Of a stretch of 64,000 nt of DNA, positions 48,269 through 56,267 are shown one piece after another; the first letter of the stretch is position 1; each line of letters begins with the position of its first letter. Both the position numbers and the translations under genes were made by a program. The DNA comes from Legionella nautarum (GTDB lineage Bacteria; Pseudomonadota; Gammaproteobacteria; Legionellales; Legionellaceae): positions 290,686 to 354,685 of the forward strand of contig NZ_LNYO01000013.1 of assembly GCF_001467895.1 (NCBI RefSeq), in the 5' to 3' direction. The notes beneath the pieces are model-generated. The model saw only the letters and a program-made list of their open reading frames with translations. It was not told where the DNA came from and made no database searches.

Positions 48269-49396
48269 ATGCCCTTTTTATTCGCGAATAAAATTAGAGA
48301 TTGTGTAAGAGATCGCAATATTTTCCAGGAATTTCAGGATAATTTAAATGGAAGAATCCCTCCTGAAGAACTACCTAACTATACTGTTTCCGGTATAACA
48401 ACAAATGGTACTTTTTTTCTATTTAGCATGGTTTTTAAACCAAAATCTAAGCAAGAGGACAATTTAAGTTTTCTCACTCTCATTGATAAATACGCTCAAT
48501 GCACTGATGAACATGCTCGCAAAATATTGAAAGGAGAGTTAGAAGCTGCCTGTGGCAAGCAGGTAGATGGTTTAGCTTTGCTTATGTGGGACAAGACAGA
48601 CCGAGGTACCACTTGGCCCTATGGTTTTGTTAGTGGTTCTCGGATAAAAGTATCTGACGTTGAGTTAGACGATGATGGAATGTTTAATTCTACAAGTGAT
48701 GATTCCCAGAAGCGACTCTATAATCCCTATATTTTTATTTTAAAAAACGAAAAAAGTTATACAGAGGAAAGCATACAAAAATATCTCGCACCGAGAGATA
48801 ATTCTAATCGAGAGATTGATCCCAATATCAATGCAGTAAAACGCCTTAGTTTTAGTTTTCAGTTTGAAAAAAATATGGATTTGTACCTTAAAAACATGGC
48901 CATGCAAATAAAAAATGAGCAACTGAAAGCAAAAATACAAGCTGTGTACGCTGCTTTGCAGAAGCTAAAATATAAAGATGAGGACATAAAATATCGCTGT
49001 ACTTGCCTAACTATACAATTATTAAGTTCAGACTTAGGCCCAGAACGAGAAAGATTGCTTGCCGAATATAATATGCTAGCAAATCAACTATATGGCTCTA
49101 AGTTTCCTTGGGTGATGAGCCTGGGGCTAGCAATGATTGCTCTTGGCGCGGCCTGCGCCATTTTTTCACCCTTGCCCCTCACAATAATTATGCTTGGAGC
49201 TGTTCCTATTGCAATTACAGGGGTAATAGCAGCAACTTGTGGAGGATTTAGTTTTTTCTCCACTGAGGCGGTTTCTAAACGAGAGCAGGCTAATACGCTG
49301 TTTAATCTGAAAGACAGTATGGCGAATTTAGAGCTGGAAGATGAAGACAGGTTATCAATTCTGCAAGAGACTGAAGCCCCTAACTGGCGTCTTTAA
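48269..49396 (+). CDS. hypothetical membrane-anchored protein, candidate effector
   Basis: A 375-residue protein without signal peptide. It has a soluble N-terminal domain (YTVSGITTNGTFFLFSMVFK; VDGLALLMWDKTDRGTTWPY), a coiled-coil region (about 215-275), then two adjacent hydrophobic segments (WVMSLGLAMIALGAACAIF; LTIIMLGAVPIAITGVIA) and an acidic tail ending LELEDEDRLSILQETEAPNW. The architecture parallels the 226-residue protein at 30383: soluble helix region, membrane hairpin, Glu-rich end. It lies between the GT-C gene and ccmC, with its own promoter. No homologue recognised; Dot/Icm export is inferred only. Confidence 0.55.
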   Translation: MPFLFANKIRDCVRDRNIFQEFQDNLNGRIPPEELPNYTVSGITTNGTFFLFSMVFKPKSKQEDNLSFLTLIDKYAQCTDEHARKILKGELEAACGKQVDGLALLMWDKTDRGTTWPYGFVSGSRIKVSDVELDDDGMFNSTSDDSQKRLYNPYIFILKNEKSYTEESIQKYLAPRDNSNREIDPNINAVKRLSFSFQFEKNMDLYLKNMAMQIKNEQLKAKIQAVYAALQKLKYKDEDIKYRCTCLTIQLLSSDLGPERERLLAEYNMLANQLYGSKFPWVMSLGLAMIALGAACAIFSPLPLTIIMLGAVPIAITGVIAATCGGFSFFSTEAVSKREQANTLFNLKDSMANLELEDEDRLSILQETEAPNWRL

Positions 49397-49453
49397 TAAG
49401 TCATTGCAGCGAAAGCACGGGTCCATCTCGAATTTGGCATTGTACTACTTTGA

Positions 49454-49483
49454 TGGATGGATTCCTGCCTTCGCAGGGATGAC
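49454..49483. repeat. dispersed short palindrome upstream of ccmC
   Basis: TGGATTCCTGCCTTCGCAGG followed by GATGAC: CCTGC-CTTC-GCAGG stem. It resembles the common bacterial GGATTCC...GGGATGAC repeat. The ccmC frame reads through it (giving DSCLRRDDN), which marks that extension as an artefact. Confidence 0.6.
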
Positions 49484-49558
49484 AACTATTCGCAGCAAAA
49501 TTGTCAATCTATTCTGATGCATGATAAAATCCCGCATTTTGTAATTCGAACTACCCCT

Positions 49559-50302
49559 ATGTGGAAATTTTTATATCAAATGGCTTCGCCTAAAGCATTT
49601 TACCGATTGACAAAACCTTGGTTGAGTTGGTTAGGTTTTAGCGCTCTTTTTTTGCTCACGATTGGTATAATTTGGGGTTTAGTGTTTGCGCCGCCTGATT
49701 ATCAACAAGGCGATGCTTTCCGTATTATTTATGTGCATGTTCCCAGTGCTTTTCTATCGATGGCGATTTATGGTTGGATGGGATTTTTAGCCTTACTGTT
49801 ATTAGTTTGGGGCATCAAAATGGCAGGAATGATGCTCGGAATCGCAGCGCAACTGGGTGCCTCGATGGCTTTTCTTGCTTTGGTGACAGGATCTATTTGG
49901 GGTAAACCCATGTGGGGAACCTGGTGGGTCTGGGATGCTCGTCTCACTTCGGAACTTATCTTATTACTTTTATATTTAGCCATACTTGCAACGAAAGGCG
50001 CCTTTCAAAATAAAGAACAGGGCGACAAGATTTTAGCAATTCTAACCTTGGTTGGCTTAGTCGATTTACCTATTATTCATTATTCGGTGTATTGGTGGAA
50101 TTCGCTGCATCAGGGTGCCACGTTGTCCGTTTTTGCTAAACCCAAAATTGCTGGTTCCATGTTATATCCTTTATTGCTAACTCTTGTGGGTTTTTCACTT
50201 TATTGTGTTTGGCTTATGCTGCATAAAGCGCGCACTGAAGTGCTGGAGCGTGAACGCAGGCAAAATTGGGTAAAAGATCTCGTAGAAAGAGGGGAAATAT
50301 GA
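49559..50302 (+). CDS. ccmC: heme-delivery protein CcmC
   Basis: A six-helix membrane protein that loads heme onto CcmE. It has the Trp-rich motif MWGTWWVWDARLTSELILL and heme-ligand His in IIYVHVPSAFLS and IIHYSVYWWNSLHQ. ATG 49559 gives 247 residues, begins MWKFLYQMASPKAFYRL and fits the family; the upstream frame to 49457 comes from a repeat. No strong ribosome binding site. Overlaps ccmD by ATGA. First gene of the second ccm block. Confidence 0.94.
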   Translation: MWKFLYQMASPKAFYRLTKPWLSWLGFSALFLLTIGIIWGLVFAPPDYQQGDAFRIIYVHVPSAFLSMAIYGWMGFLALLLLVWGIKMAGMMLGIAAQLGASMAFLALVTGSIWGKPMWGTWWVWDARLTSELILLLLYLAILATKGAFQNKEQGDKILAILTLVGLVDLPIIHYSVYWWNSLHQGATLSVFAKPKIAGSMLYPLLLTLVGFSLYCVWLMLHKARTEVLERERRQNWVKDLVERGEI

Positions 50303-50460
50303 GTCAGTTCCAGCAATGGCTAGCGATGGGAGGCTATTCCACTTATATTTGGTCGGCTTATGGATTGGTTGGCCTGGTGTTTCTAATGAATTTGCTGAAT
50401 ATTAAATACCAACGCGAAAGGACACGGAAAAAATTGCAACAATGGTTTAAGAGGCAATAG
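50299..50460 (+). CDS. ccmD: CcmD, small heme exporter subunit
   Basis: A 53-residue protein with one transmembrane helix (YIWSAYGLVGLVFLMNLLNI) and a basic C-terminus (RERTRKKLQQWFKRQ), as usual for CcmD. It binds CcmC and helps release holo-CcmE. ATG 50299 overlaps the ccmC stop and has GAGGGGAA before it. Confidence 0.9.
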   Translation: MSQFQQWLAMGGYSTYIWSAYGLVGLVFLMNLLNIKYQRERTRKKLQQWFKRQ

Positions 50461-50913
50461 ATGAATCCTGTCCGCAAGCGAAAAATGCTAGTCTTGTTGT
50501 TTATTCTTTTCGTATTGACCTTAGTGACCAGTCTTGTCCTCTATGCTTTAGGGCAAAACATAAATTTATTCTACACACCTAGCCAAGTCGTGAAAGGCGA
50601 AGCAGCCAATAAACATTCAATTCGTTTAGGCGGCATGGTTGTAAAAAACAGTATAGTGCGTGGCGGCGATTTGTCCGTTCAATTTAAATTGACTGATTAC
50701 AAACAAACAGTAACGGTGCATTATCGTGGCATTTTACCTGATCTCTTTCGGGAGGGGCAGGGCATTGTTGCTCTTGGTGAATTAAGTGATAACCAGCATT
50801 TCACTGCCAAAGAAGTGTTGGCAAAACATGATGCGAATTATATGCCGCCTGAGGTCAAAGATGCTTTGGCAAAATCGGTGCAATCGGGAGCAAAAAAAGC
50901 AAATGATCGCTGA
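50461..50913 (+). CDS. ccmE: heme chaperone CcmE
   Basis: A 150-residue periplasmic heme chaperone anchored by an N-terminal helix ([20 protein letters not shown]). The OB-fold contains [16 protein letters not shown] and [19 protein letters not shown], and the covalent heme site [13 protein letters not shown] with His123 (E. coli His130). It begins one codon after ccmD. It overlaps ccmF by 11 bases. Confidence 0.95.
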   Translation: MNPVRKRKMLVLLFILFVLTLVTSLVLYALGQNINLFYTPSQVVKGEAANKHSIRLGGMVVKNSIVRGGDLSVQFKLTDYKQTVTVHYRGILPDLFREGQGIVALGELSDNQHFTAKEVLAKHDANYMPPEVKDALAKSVQSGAKKANDR

Positions 50914-52858
50914 AATTGGTTTATTTTCATTAATATTGGCCCTATTGTTTGCCTCCTTATTGGCTATTCTGCCAACGCTCGGTTTATGGCTTAAAAAGGA
51001 CGAGTGGATTAACGCGGCCCCTCTTTATGTTTGCGGCCAATTTATTTTTGTCGCTTTAGCTTACTGTTCTTTAACCCTTTGTTTTTTAAATAATGATTTC
51101 TCTGTCGTTTATGTTTTAACGAACTCAAGCGTCTCACTGCCTTGGTTTTATAAGCTTTGCGCTGTTTGGGGGGGGCATGAAGGCTCTATGCTGCTATGGG
51201 TCGCCATTTTAAGTTTTTGGATGTTAGCTATTAGCTTTTTTAGCTCATCCTTAGATAAAGCAATGCGTGCTCGTGTATTAGTTGTTTTAGGGTTACTTAG
51301 TATTGGTTTTATTCTTTTTCTGCTTAGCACTTCAAATCCCTTCATTCGCCAATTTCAATTAGAGCAAACACAGGGGCGGGACTTAAATCCTTTGTTACAA
51401 GATCCGGGATTTTTATTCCATCCCCCCATGCTTTATATGGGTTATGTTGGCTTTTCCGTCGCTTTTGCTTTTGCAATTGCGGCGCTTTGGGTGGGAAAAG
51501 TTGAGTCTGCTTGGGCAAAATGGACTAGACCTTGGACGTTAGCTGCCTGGTGTTGTTTAACCGCAGGCATTACCCTTGGAAGTTGGTGGGCTTATCGCGA
51601 ATTAGGCTGGGGAGGCTGGTGGTTTTGGGATCCTGTAGAAAATGCTTCTTTTATGCCTTGGCTGGTGGGCACGGCTTTATTGCATTCGCTGGCAGTCAGT
51701 GAGCAGCGGCAGCAATTCAAAGCCTGGACGATGTTGCTGGCTATTACCGCTTTTTCTTTAAGTTTGGTAGGGACTTTTTTAGTTCGTTCAGGTGTTTTAA
51801 CTTCAGTTCATGCCTTTGCAGTTGATCCTCAGCGCGGCCTTTATATTCTTTGTTTTCTACTCACTGTCATTGGCGGTTCATTGTTATTGTTCGCTTTACG
51901 CGCACAAACCTTGCAGCGCATTGAGAATCCCTCCGTTTTTTCACGTGAGAGTGCCTTACTTCTAAATAATGTTTTCCTCGCAGTAATTATGTTAACTGTA
52001 TTGATGGGTACCGTTTATCCACTCCTTATCGATGGTTTAGGTTTAGGTAAATTATCAGTAGGTGCGCCGTATTTTAATTCCGTATTTGTGCCGTTGATGA
52101 TCCCCTTGTTAATTTTAATGGGGATAGGTGTCCATCTAAATTGGCAACGTGATAGCCTGCAGAAAATTGCTATTAAACTGAGTAAGGTCTTTTTGCTGAG
52201 TATCCTAGTTCCTGTTTTATTATTAATTGCCCTAAAACAAACGATTAATGGCTACAGCTTGCTGGGTTTGATGTTGGCGTTTTGGGTTATATTGAGCACT
52301 TTTAAATTAGTGTTAACACGCACTAAACAGCGTGGACTCCTCAACCTAGGCCAGGCATTTTGGGGCATGGTGCTTGCCCACTGCGGTGTTGCTGTAACGG
52401 TGATTGGTATTGCAGTATCAACCGGTTATGGTATACAAGATGATGTGAAAATGGCTCCCGGTGATAGGGTTAATTTGGCCGGTTACAATATTTCATTTAT
52501 CAATGAATCGCCATTAGTGGGTGCAAATTATCGCGGGACCCAAACCCAATTTTTAATTAAGCGTCATGATAAAGAAACGGTGATTTATCCAGAAAAACGT
52601 ATTTATAATGTTGGACAAATGGCAATGACGGAATCTGCGATTGATGTAAATCCTTTTCGTGATATTTATGTCGCTCTTGGTGAGCCTCTCGACGATAAAG
52701 CTTGGTCAGTTCGGGTTTATTTTAAACCCTTTGTGCGTTGGATTTGGGGCGGAGGTTTTATGATTTTAGCGGGAGGAATCTTGGCTCTTACCGATAGACG
52801 CTACTATCGGGCCCGGCAAAAACAGGCCACAGAGTATGGACAAGAGGTCAAGGCATGA
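50903..52858 (+). CDS. ccmF: cytochrome c heme lyase CcmF
   Basis: A large polytopic protein of 651 residues from ATG 50903 ([20 protein letters not shown]), near the E. coli length of 647. It has the WWD domain [20 protein letters not shown] and [19 protein letters not shown] with heme-ligand His. The frame open to 50786 overlaps ccmE and is not real. It attaches heme to apocytochrome c with CcmH and CcmI. Overlaps ccmE by 11 bases and ccmG by 4. Confidence 0.96.
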   Translation: MIAEIGLFSLILALLFASLLAILPTLGLWLKKDEWINAAPLYVCGQFIFVALAYCSLTLCFLNNDFSVVYVLTNSSVSLPWFYKLCAVWGGHEGSMLLWVAILSFWMLAISFFSSSLDKAMRARVLVVLGLLSIGFILFLLSTSNPFIRQFQLEQTQGRDLNPLLQDPGFLFHPPMLYMGYVGFSVAFAFAIAALWVGKVESAWAKWTRPWTLAAWCCLTAGITLGSWWAYRELGWGGWWFWDPVENASFMPWLVGTALLHSLAVSEQRQQFKAWTMLLAITAFSLSLVGTFLVRSGVLTSVHAFAVDPQRGLYILCFLLTVIGGSLLLFALRAQTLQRIENPSVFSRESALLLNNVFLAVIMLTVLMGTVYPLLIDGLGLGKLSVGAPYFNSVFVPLMIPLLILMGIGVHLNWQRDSLQKIAIKLSKVFLLSILVPVLLLIALKQTINGYSLLGLMLAFWVILSTFKLVLTRTKQRGLLNLGQAFWGMVLAHCGVAVTVIGIAVSTGYGIQDDVKMAPGDRVNLAGYNISFINESPLVGANYRGTQTQFLIKRHDKETVIYPEKRIYNVGQMAMTESAIDVNPFRDIYVALGEPLDDKAWSVRVYFKPFVRWIWGGGFMILAGGILALTDRRYYRARQKQATEYGQEVKA

Positions 52859-53388
52859 AAGCTCTTTATTGGCGTTTAATTCCCTTCACAATCTTTGCCT
52901 TCCTAGTTTTTTTTCTCTGGCGTGGTTTGTCCTTGGAACCGAGAAAATTACCCTCTGCACAATTAGGTAAAACTTTACCCTCTTTTCAACTGCCGGCCTT
53001 GGACAATGGCGAGCTATTTACCCCACAAGTGATGAAAGGTCGAGTCGCCGTGTTAAATATCTGGGCGAGCTGGTGCGAAGCTTGTGTCGATGAGCAGGTA
53101 TTCTTAATGCGACTTTCGCGAGAAGCGGTTCCGATTTACGGTATAAATTATAAAGACAAGACAGAAAACGCCCAACGCTGGTTAAAAGAATGGGGTAATC
53201 CCTATCAAGCAGTGGGCGAGGATAAAGAAGGTAAGGTAGCTATTGATCTAGGTGTGTATGGTGCACCAGAAACTTTTCTTATCGATAAAAAAGGAATTAT
53301 CCGTTATCGACATATTGGGATTTTGGATGAAAAAACTTGGAATTCTGATTTTCTACCGCGGATCAAACAAATGGAAGGTGAAGCATGA
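52855..53388 (+). CDS. ccmG: thiol:disulfide protein CcmG (DsbE)
   Basis: A 177-residue membrane-anchored thioredoxin-like protein. The N-terminal anchor (PFTIFAFLVFFLWRGLSLEP) is followed by LPSFQLPALDNGELF and the active site NIWASWCEACVDEQ (CEAC). The cis-Pro region YGAPETFLIDKKG is typical of CcmG. It reduces the apocytochrome CXXCH motif. CEAC instead of the more frequent CPTC/CEPC is mildly unusual. Overlaps ccmH by ATGA. Confidence 0.94.
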   Translation: MKALYWRLIPFTIFAFLVFFLWRGLSLEPRKLPSAQLGKTLPSFQLPALDNGELFTPQVMKGRVAVLNIWASWCEACVDEQVFLMRLSREAVPIYGINYKDKTENAQRWLKEWGNPYQAVGEDKEGKVAIDLGVYGAPETFLIDKKGIIRYRHIGILDEKTWNSDFLPRIKQMEGEA

Positions 53389-53777
53389 AAGCTTGTTTAT
53401 TAATTCTTAGCTTTTTTTTGTTGATGCCCTTAGCCTCAGCTAATACGATTTATCCACTGGCAACGGCAAAACAGGATGCACAGTTTGCTCATTTACTCAA
53501 AGAATTACGTTGCCTGGTCTGTCAGAATCAAGATTTAGCGGATTCTAATGCGGGTTTAGCTAAAGATCTGCGCGAACAGGTTTATGATTTGGTCAAACAA
53601 GGAAAGAGCGATGGCGAAATCATCAGCTATTTAACGAGTCGTTATGGTGATTTTATTTTATTTAACCCACCGGTTAAGCCTTTGACTGCTTTGCTGTGGT
53701 TTGGGCCCTCCTTGTTTTTATTTTTAGGTTTATTAATTTTCTGGCATACCTGTATAAAGCGAAGTTCTCATGAATGA
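53385..53777 (+). CDS. ccmH: cytochrome c maturation protein CcmH
   Basis: A 130-residue protein with signal peptide (LLILSFFLLMPLASA), the CxxC motif LRCLVCQNQDLADSNAGLA, the helical LREQVYDLVKQGKSDGEII and a C-terminal anchor (LLWFGPSLFLFLGLLIFW). This is the short CcmH of split systems, where the TPR half is a separate ccmI. It overlaps ccmI by 8 bases. Confidence 0.93.
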   Translation: MKACLLILSFFLLMPLASANTIYPLATAKQDAQFAHLLKELRCLVCQNQDLADSNAGLAKDLREQVYDLVKQGKSDGEIISYLTSRYGDFILFNPPVKPLTALLWFGPSLFLFLGLLIFWHTCIKRSSHE

Positions 53778-54438
53778 ATGGTGGTTATTAATTAGTTTTA
53801 TCGTATTGGGTTTATTTGCTTTACCTTTGGCTTTATATCCTTTGCGGAACACTAAGCTGTTGATAGTTGTTGTGGTTCCGGTGCTTGTTATCTTTTCATC
53901 CTTTGCTTATTGGCGCTGGGGTGCGTGGCCAGCCTGGCAGGAAAATCAACATCGAGAAGCCACACAGCAGCAAGTTCAAGCTGTATTGCAGACGATTAAA
54001 AGCCCTGCAGAATTAGTTGAGCGCATGAGGGCTCGGCTTAAGCAAGATCCAAGCAGTGAACGAGGATGGTATCTACTAGGGCGATTGTATGCGAGCCAAG
54101 GCCAATGGCTTGAAGCACGCGATGCTTTTTTAAAAGCACTGGAATTAAAACCTGAGAATGAAATCACGCTAATCAATTATGCTCAAAGCCTTTTGCAATT
54201 AAATCAACAACAGTTTAATGGGCAGATTAGGACGCTATTAAAGAATTTGTTACAGAAAGATCCAAACCAACCCGATGCTTTGGCCATGCTAGCGATGGAT
54301 GCTTTTACCGAAAAAAATTATCAATTAGCTATCGATTATTGGCAGCAATTGCTTAAACTAGCCCCGGAACAATCGGAAGAAGCTCTGTTACTGAGAAAGG
54401 CTATCGCTAAAGCGCAGCAGAAACTAATGTCTCCCTGA
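53770..54438 (+). CDS. ccmI: cytochrome c maturation protein CcmI (TPR)
   Basis: A 222-residue protein with two N-terminal hydrophobic segments (LLISFIVLGLFALPLALYPL; LLIVVVVPVLVIFSSFAYW) and TPR repeats (DPSSERGWYLLGRLYASQGQ, FLKALELKPENEITLINYAQ). It corresponds to the C-terminal part of E. coli CcmH and holds apocytochrome c for CcmF/H. It is shorter than long CcmI proteins, lacking a C-terminal extension. The last ccm gene. Confidence 0.9.
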   Translation: MNEWWLLISFIVLGLFALPLALYPLRNTKLLIVVVVPVLVIFSSFAYWRWGAWPAWQENQHREATQQQVQAVLQTIKSPAELVERMRARLKQDPSSERGWYLLGRLYASQGQWLEARDAFLKALELKPENEITLINYAQSLLQLNQQQFNGQIRTLLKNLLQKDPNQPDALAMLAMDAFTEKNYQLAIDYWQQLLKLAPEQSEEALLLRKAIAKAQQKLMSP

Positions 54439-54533
54439 TTAATTAACGAACTGTTGTAATTTATGAAAGTACTATTGAATTTGGCATGGAAAAATCTTAT
54501 TATTATTGCTCAATAAATAACCACTTGCTCCTT

Positions 54534-54986
54534 ATGTTTAATAAACTTCTCCTTGTTGCTATTGTTCTAATGCTGCCTGGTATTAGTTTTGCCTCCTTCG
54601 ATAGAAAAATAACAAACCAATCAAATTACACCTGGGCTATTGTCGATTCATCAAGAATTTTTGCGAATCGAGGCTACATCAAATTTGACAATGCACCTGA
54701 TAAAGGCCCCAAAGCTTGTCTGCCTGAAAATGCTCAATCGGGAGATGCTTGCTTTTTAGAGCCGGGACAAACAACCTACGTACGCTATGTTTTTACCTAT
54801 GCCTCACATCATCGAGAGTGGGAAGATGTTTATAAAGTAATTACCTTCATTAATCCCTTAACCTACGAAACTGTATTAGTACAATTAGAAACAGACATTT
54901 TAGAAAGATCGCTTAAAATGGAGAGCTCTAATCCAAAAAAGATTAATGATTCACATGGAAATATTACTATTTTTAATACTAAATAA
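54534..54986 (+). CDS. secreted protein of unknown function
   Basis: The frame opens at 54486, but ATG 54534 begins a good signal peptide (LLLVAIVLMLPGISFAS), giving a mature domain of about 130 residues. It contains ITNQSNYTWAIVDSSRI and YIKFDNAPDKGPKACLPEN, two Cys that may pair (ACLPENAQSGDACF), and FLEPGQTTYVRYVF. The fold looks beta-rich. No family recognised. It lies after ccmI without obvious operon linkage. Confidence 0.6.
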   Translation: MFNKLLLVAIVLMLPGISFASFDRKITNQSNYTWAIVDSSRIFANRGYIKFDNAPDKGPKACLPENAQSGDACFLEPGQTTYVRYVFTYASHHREWEDVYKVITFINPLTYETVLVQLETDILERSLKMESSNPKKINDSHGNITIFNTK

Positions 54987-54999
54987 ATTTGGCTCTTAG

Positions 55000-55025
55000 C
55001 AAATGTAGCCTGGCTGCTTGCAGCC
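55000..55025. repeat. TGGCTGC-TT-GCAGCCA palindrome
   Basis: A perfect 7-base-arm palindrome starting at 55010, preceded by GTAGCC and followed by GGGATGACA. The same motif occurs at the outer ends of the two 290-bp elements (31084 on, and in variant form near 12022), linking these repeat families. Confidence 0.55.
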
Positions 55026-55224
55026 AGGGATGACAACAATATAGTTAAAATAGTCCTGCCGCACTATAGTAAATTGAAATACAAGTATAAAGAATTAAAG
55101 GAATAAATTTTCCAAAGCGATGCTTTGTTTTCATTTTTAAAATCCTTATACACAGTTATGATTAGAAAACTAATTCAAAAATCATGCCGATTAATGGAGT
55201 ATTTTTTGAGCAAGGATGGTGCTT

Positions 55225-55911
55225 ATGTTACAAGAAACGCTTGTCCTTTTACCCGGTGTTTTATCTAATGAGAAAGTCTGGTCTCATCAAGTTAAGCATC
55301 TAAGTGACTTAGTTCATTGCCAGGTTATTCCCCTAATCGCCCAGGATAGTATGGAGGATTTGTTATCAATGGTCCTTGAAACCGTGAAAGGTCGGTTTAT
55401 TTTAGCCGGGCATTCAATGGGCGGTTGGCTCGCTTTAGAATTAGCGAAAGCCGCACCGGAGCGAATTGCAAAATTATGTTTATTGAATACTTCTGCTAGA
55501 GCGGATCCACTTGAAAAAAGAAAAGATCGACTTGCTATGATGGAGAGGGTCGCACAGGGAAAATTTCAGTGCTTAGCCCAAGAAATCGCTGAGCGCTATG
55601 TTTATTGTTCGGAGTTAAGAAAAGAAGTGCTTGCCATGTTTCTAAGTGTTGGGGAAAAGTCTTTTCTTAACCAAGAAAAAGCATTATTAACCCGGAGAGA
55701 AACTGTTTCTATTCTTCCTCAATTAACAATGCCAACCATGGTGATTCATGCTCAGCATGATCTTGTTTTTTCCTTAGAAGCACATTTAGAATTGGCGCAT
55801 AAGATTCCGCATGCAAAATTAGCTATTATCGAAGGTTCTGGGCATATGAGTCCCATGGAAGCCCCACAGGCTGTAACTGCATTGATGCGGTTTTGGATTG
55901 ATTATTTTTAG
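55225..55911 (+). CDS. alpha/beta hydrolase
   Basis: A 228-residue hydrolase. The ATG at 55225 is 8 bases from AAGGA (55212-55216); the ATG at 55216 overlaps that site, so 55225 is preferred. It has ETLVLLPGVLSNEKVW at the first strand, GRFILAGHSMGGWLALELA with the nucleophile Ser in GHSMGG, an Asp in VIHAQHDLVFSLEAH and a His in IEGSGHMSPMEAPQ: a complete triad. It resembles lipase/esterase and BioH-like enzymes; substrate unknown. Monocistronic. Confidence 0.85.
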   Translation: MLQETLVLLPGVLSNEKVWSHQVKHLSDLVHCQVIPLIAQDSMEDLLSMVLETVKGRFILAGHSMGGWLALELAKAAPERIAKLCLLNTSARADPLEKRKDRLAMMERVAQGKFQCLAQEIAERYVYCSELRKEVLAMFLSVGEKSFLNQEKALLTRRETVSILPQLTMPTMVIHAQHDLVFSLEAHLELAHKIPHAKLAIIEGSGHMSPMEAPQAVTALMRFWIDYF

Positions 55912-56060
55912 CGGAAGTTTCGCTTAATTACAGAACCTACTTGGGTCGGTAACGGCAAGCATAATCAAGATCCCATTAATTAATTCGTGCCAACCGGCAA
56001 TTTTTCGTCTACACTAAAATTCACTTAGGGACTTAAGTATGTAAATTTCAAGGAGAAGAA

Positions 56061-56267
56061 ATGAACAATCGTGTTTATCAAATTGTGGAGCTGGTAGGTA
56101 CTTCGGAAGAGGGAATTGAGGAAGCAATTAATAACGCGATCGCAACAGCCGCCAAACTTCATGGTAAATTGGATTGGTATGAGGTTCTCCAAACTCGCGG
56201 ATTCATTGAAGGCTCCAAGAGTAAATATTACCAAGTACATTTAAAAGTGGGTTGTCACGCTCATTAG
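56061..56267 (+). CDS. dodecin, flavin storage protein
   Basis: A 68-residue dodecin. It shows VYQIVELVGTSEEGIEEAIN, Trp39 (KLDWYEV) that stacks on flavin, and ETRG-like LQTRGFIEGSK ending in YYQVHLKVGCHAH. It forms hollow dodecamers that bind riboflavin or coenzyme A. AAGGAGAAGAA precedes the ATG. The stop overlaps the recQ stop tail to tail by 3-4 bases, so there is no room for terminators between them. Confidence 0.9.
   Translation: MNNRVYQIVELVGTSEEGIEEAINNAIATAAKLHGKLDWYEVLQTRGFIEGSKSKYYQVHLKVGCHAH

Noticed and set aside
49457-49558. Extended N-terminus of CcmC starting DSCLRRDDN
   Set aside because: This stretch is translation of a dispersed palindrome (TGGATTCCTGCC...GGGATGAC); CcmC proteins start at MWKFLYQMASP.
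56264-56267. Tail-to-tail overlap of dodecin and recQ as a regulatory antisense device
   Set aside because: The overlap of 3-4 bases is ordinary for compact genomes; nothing else supports a regulatory role.
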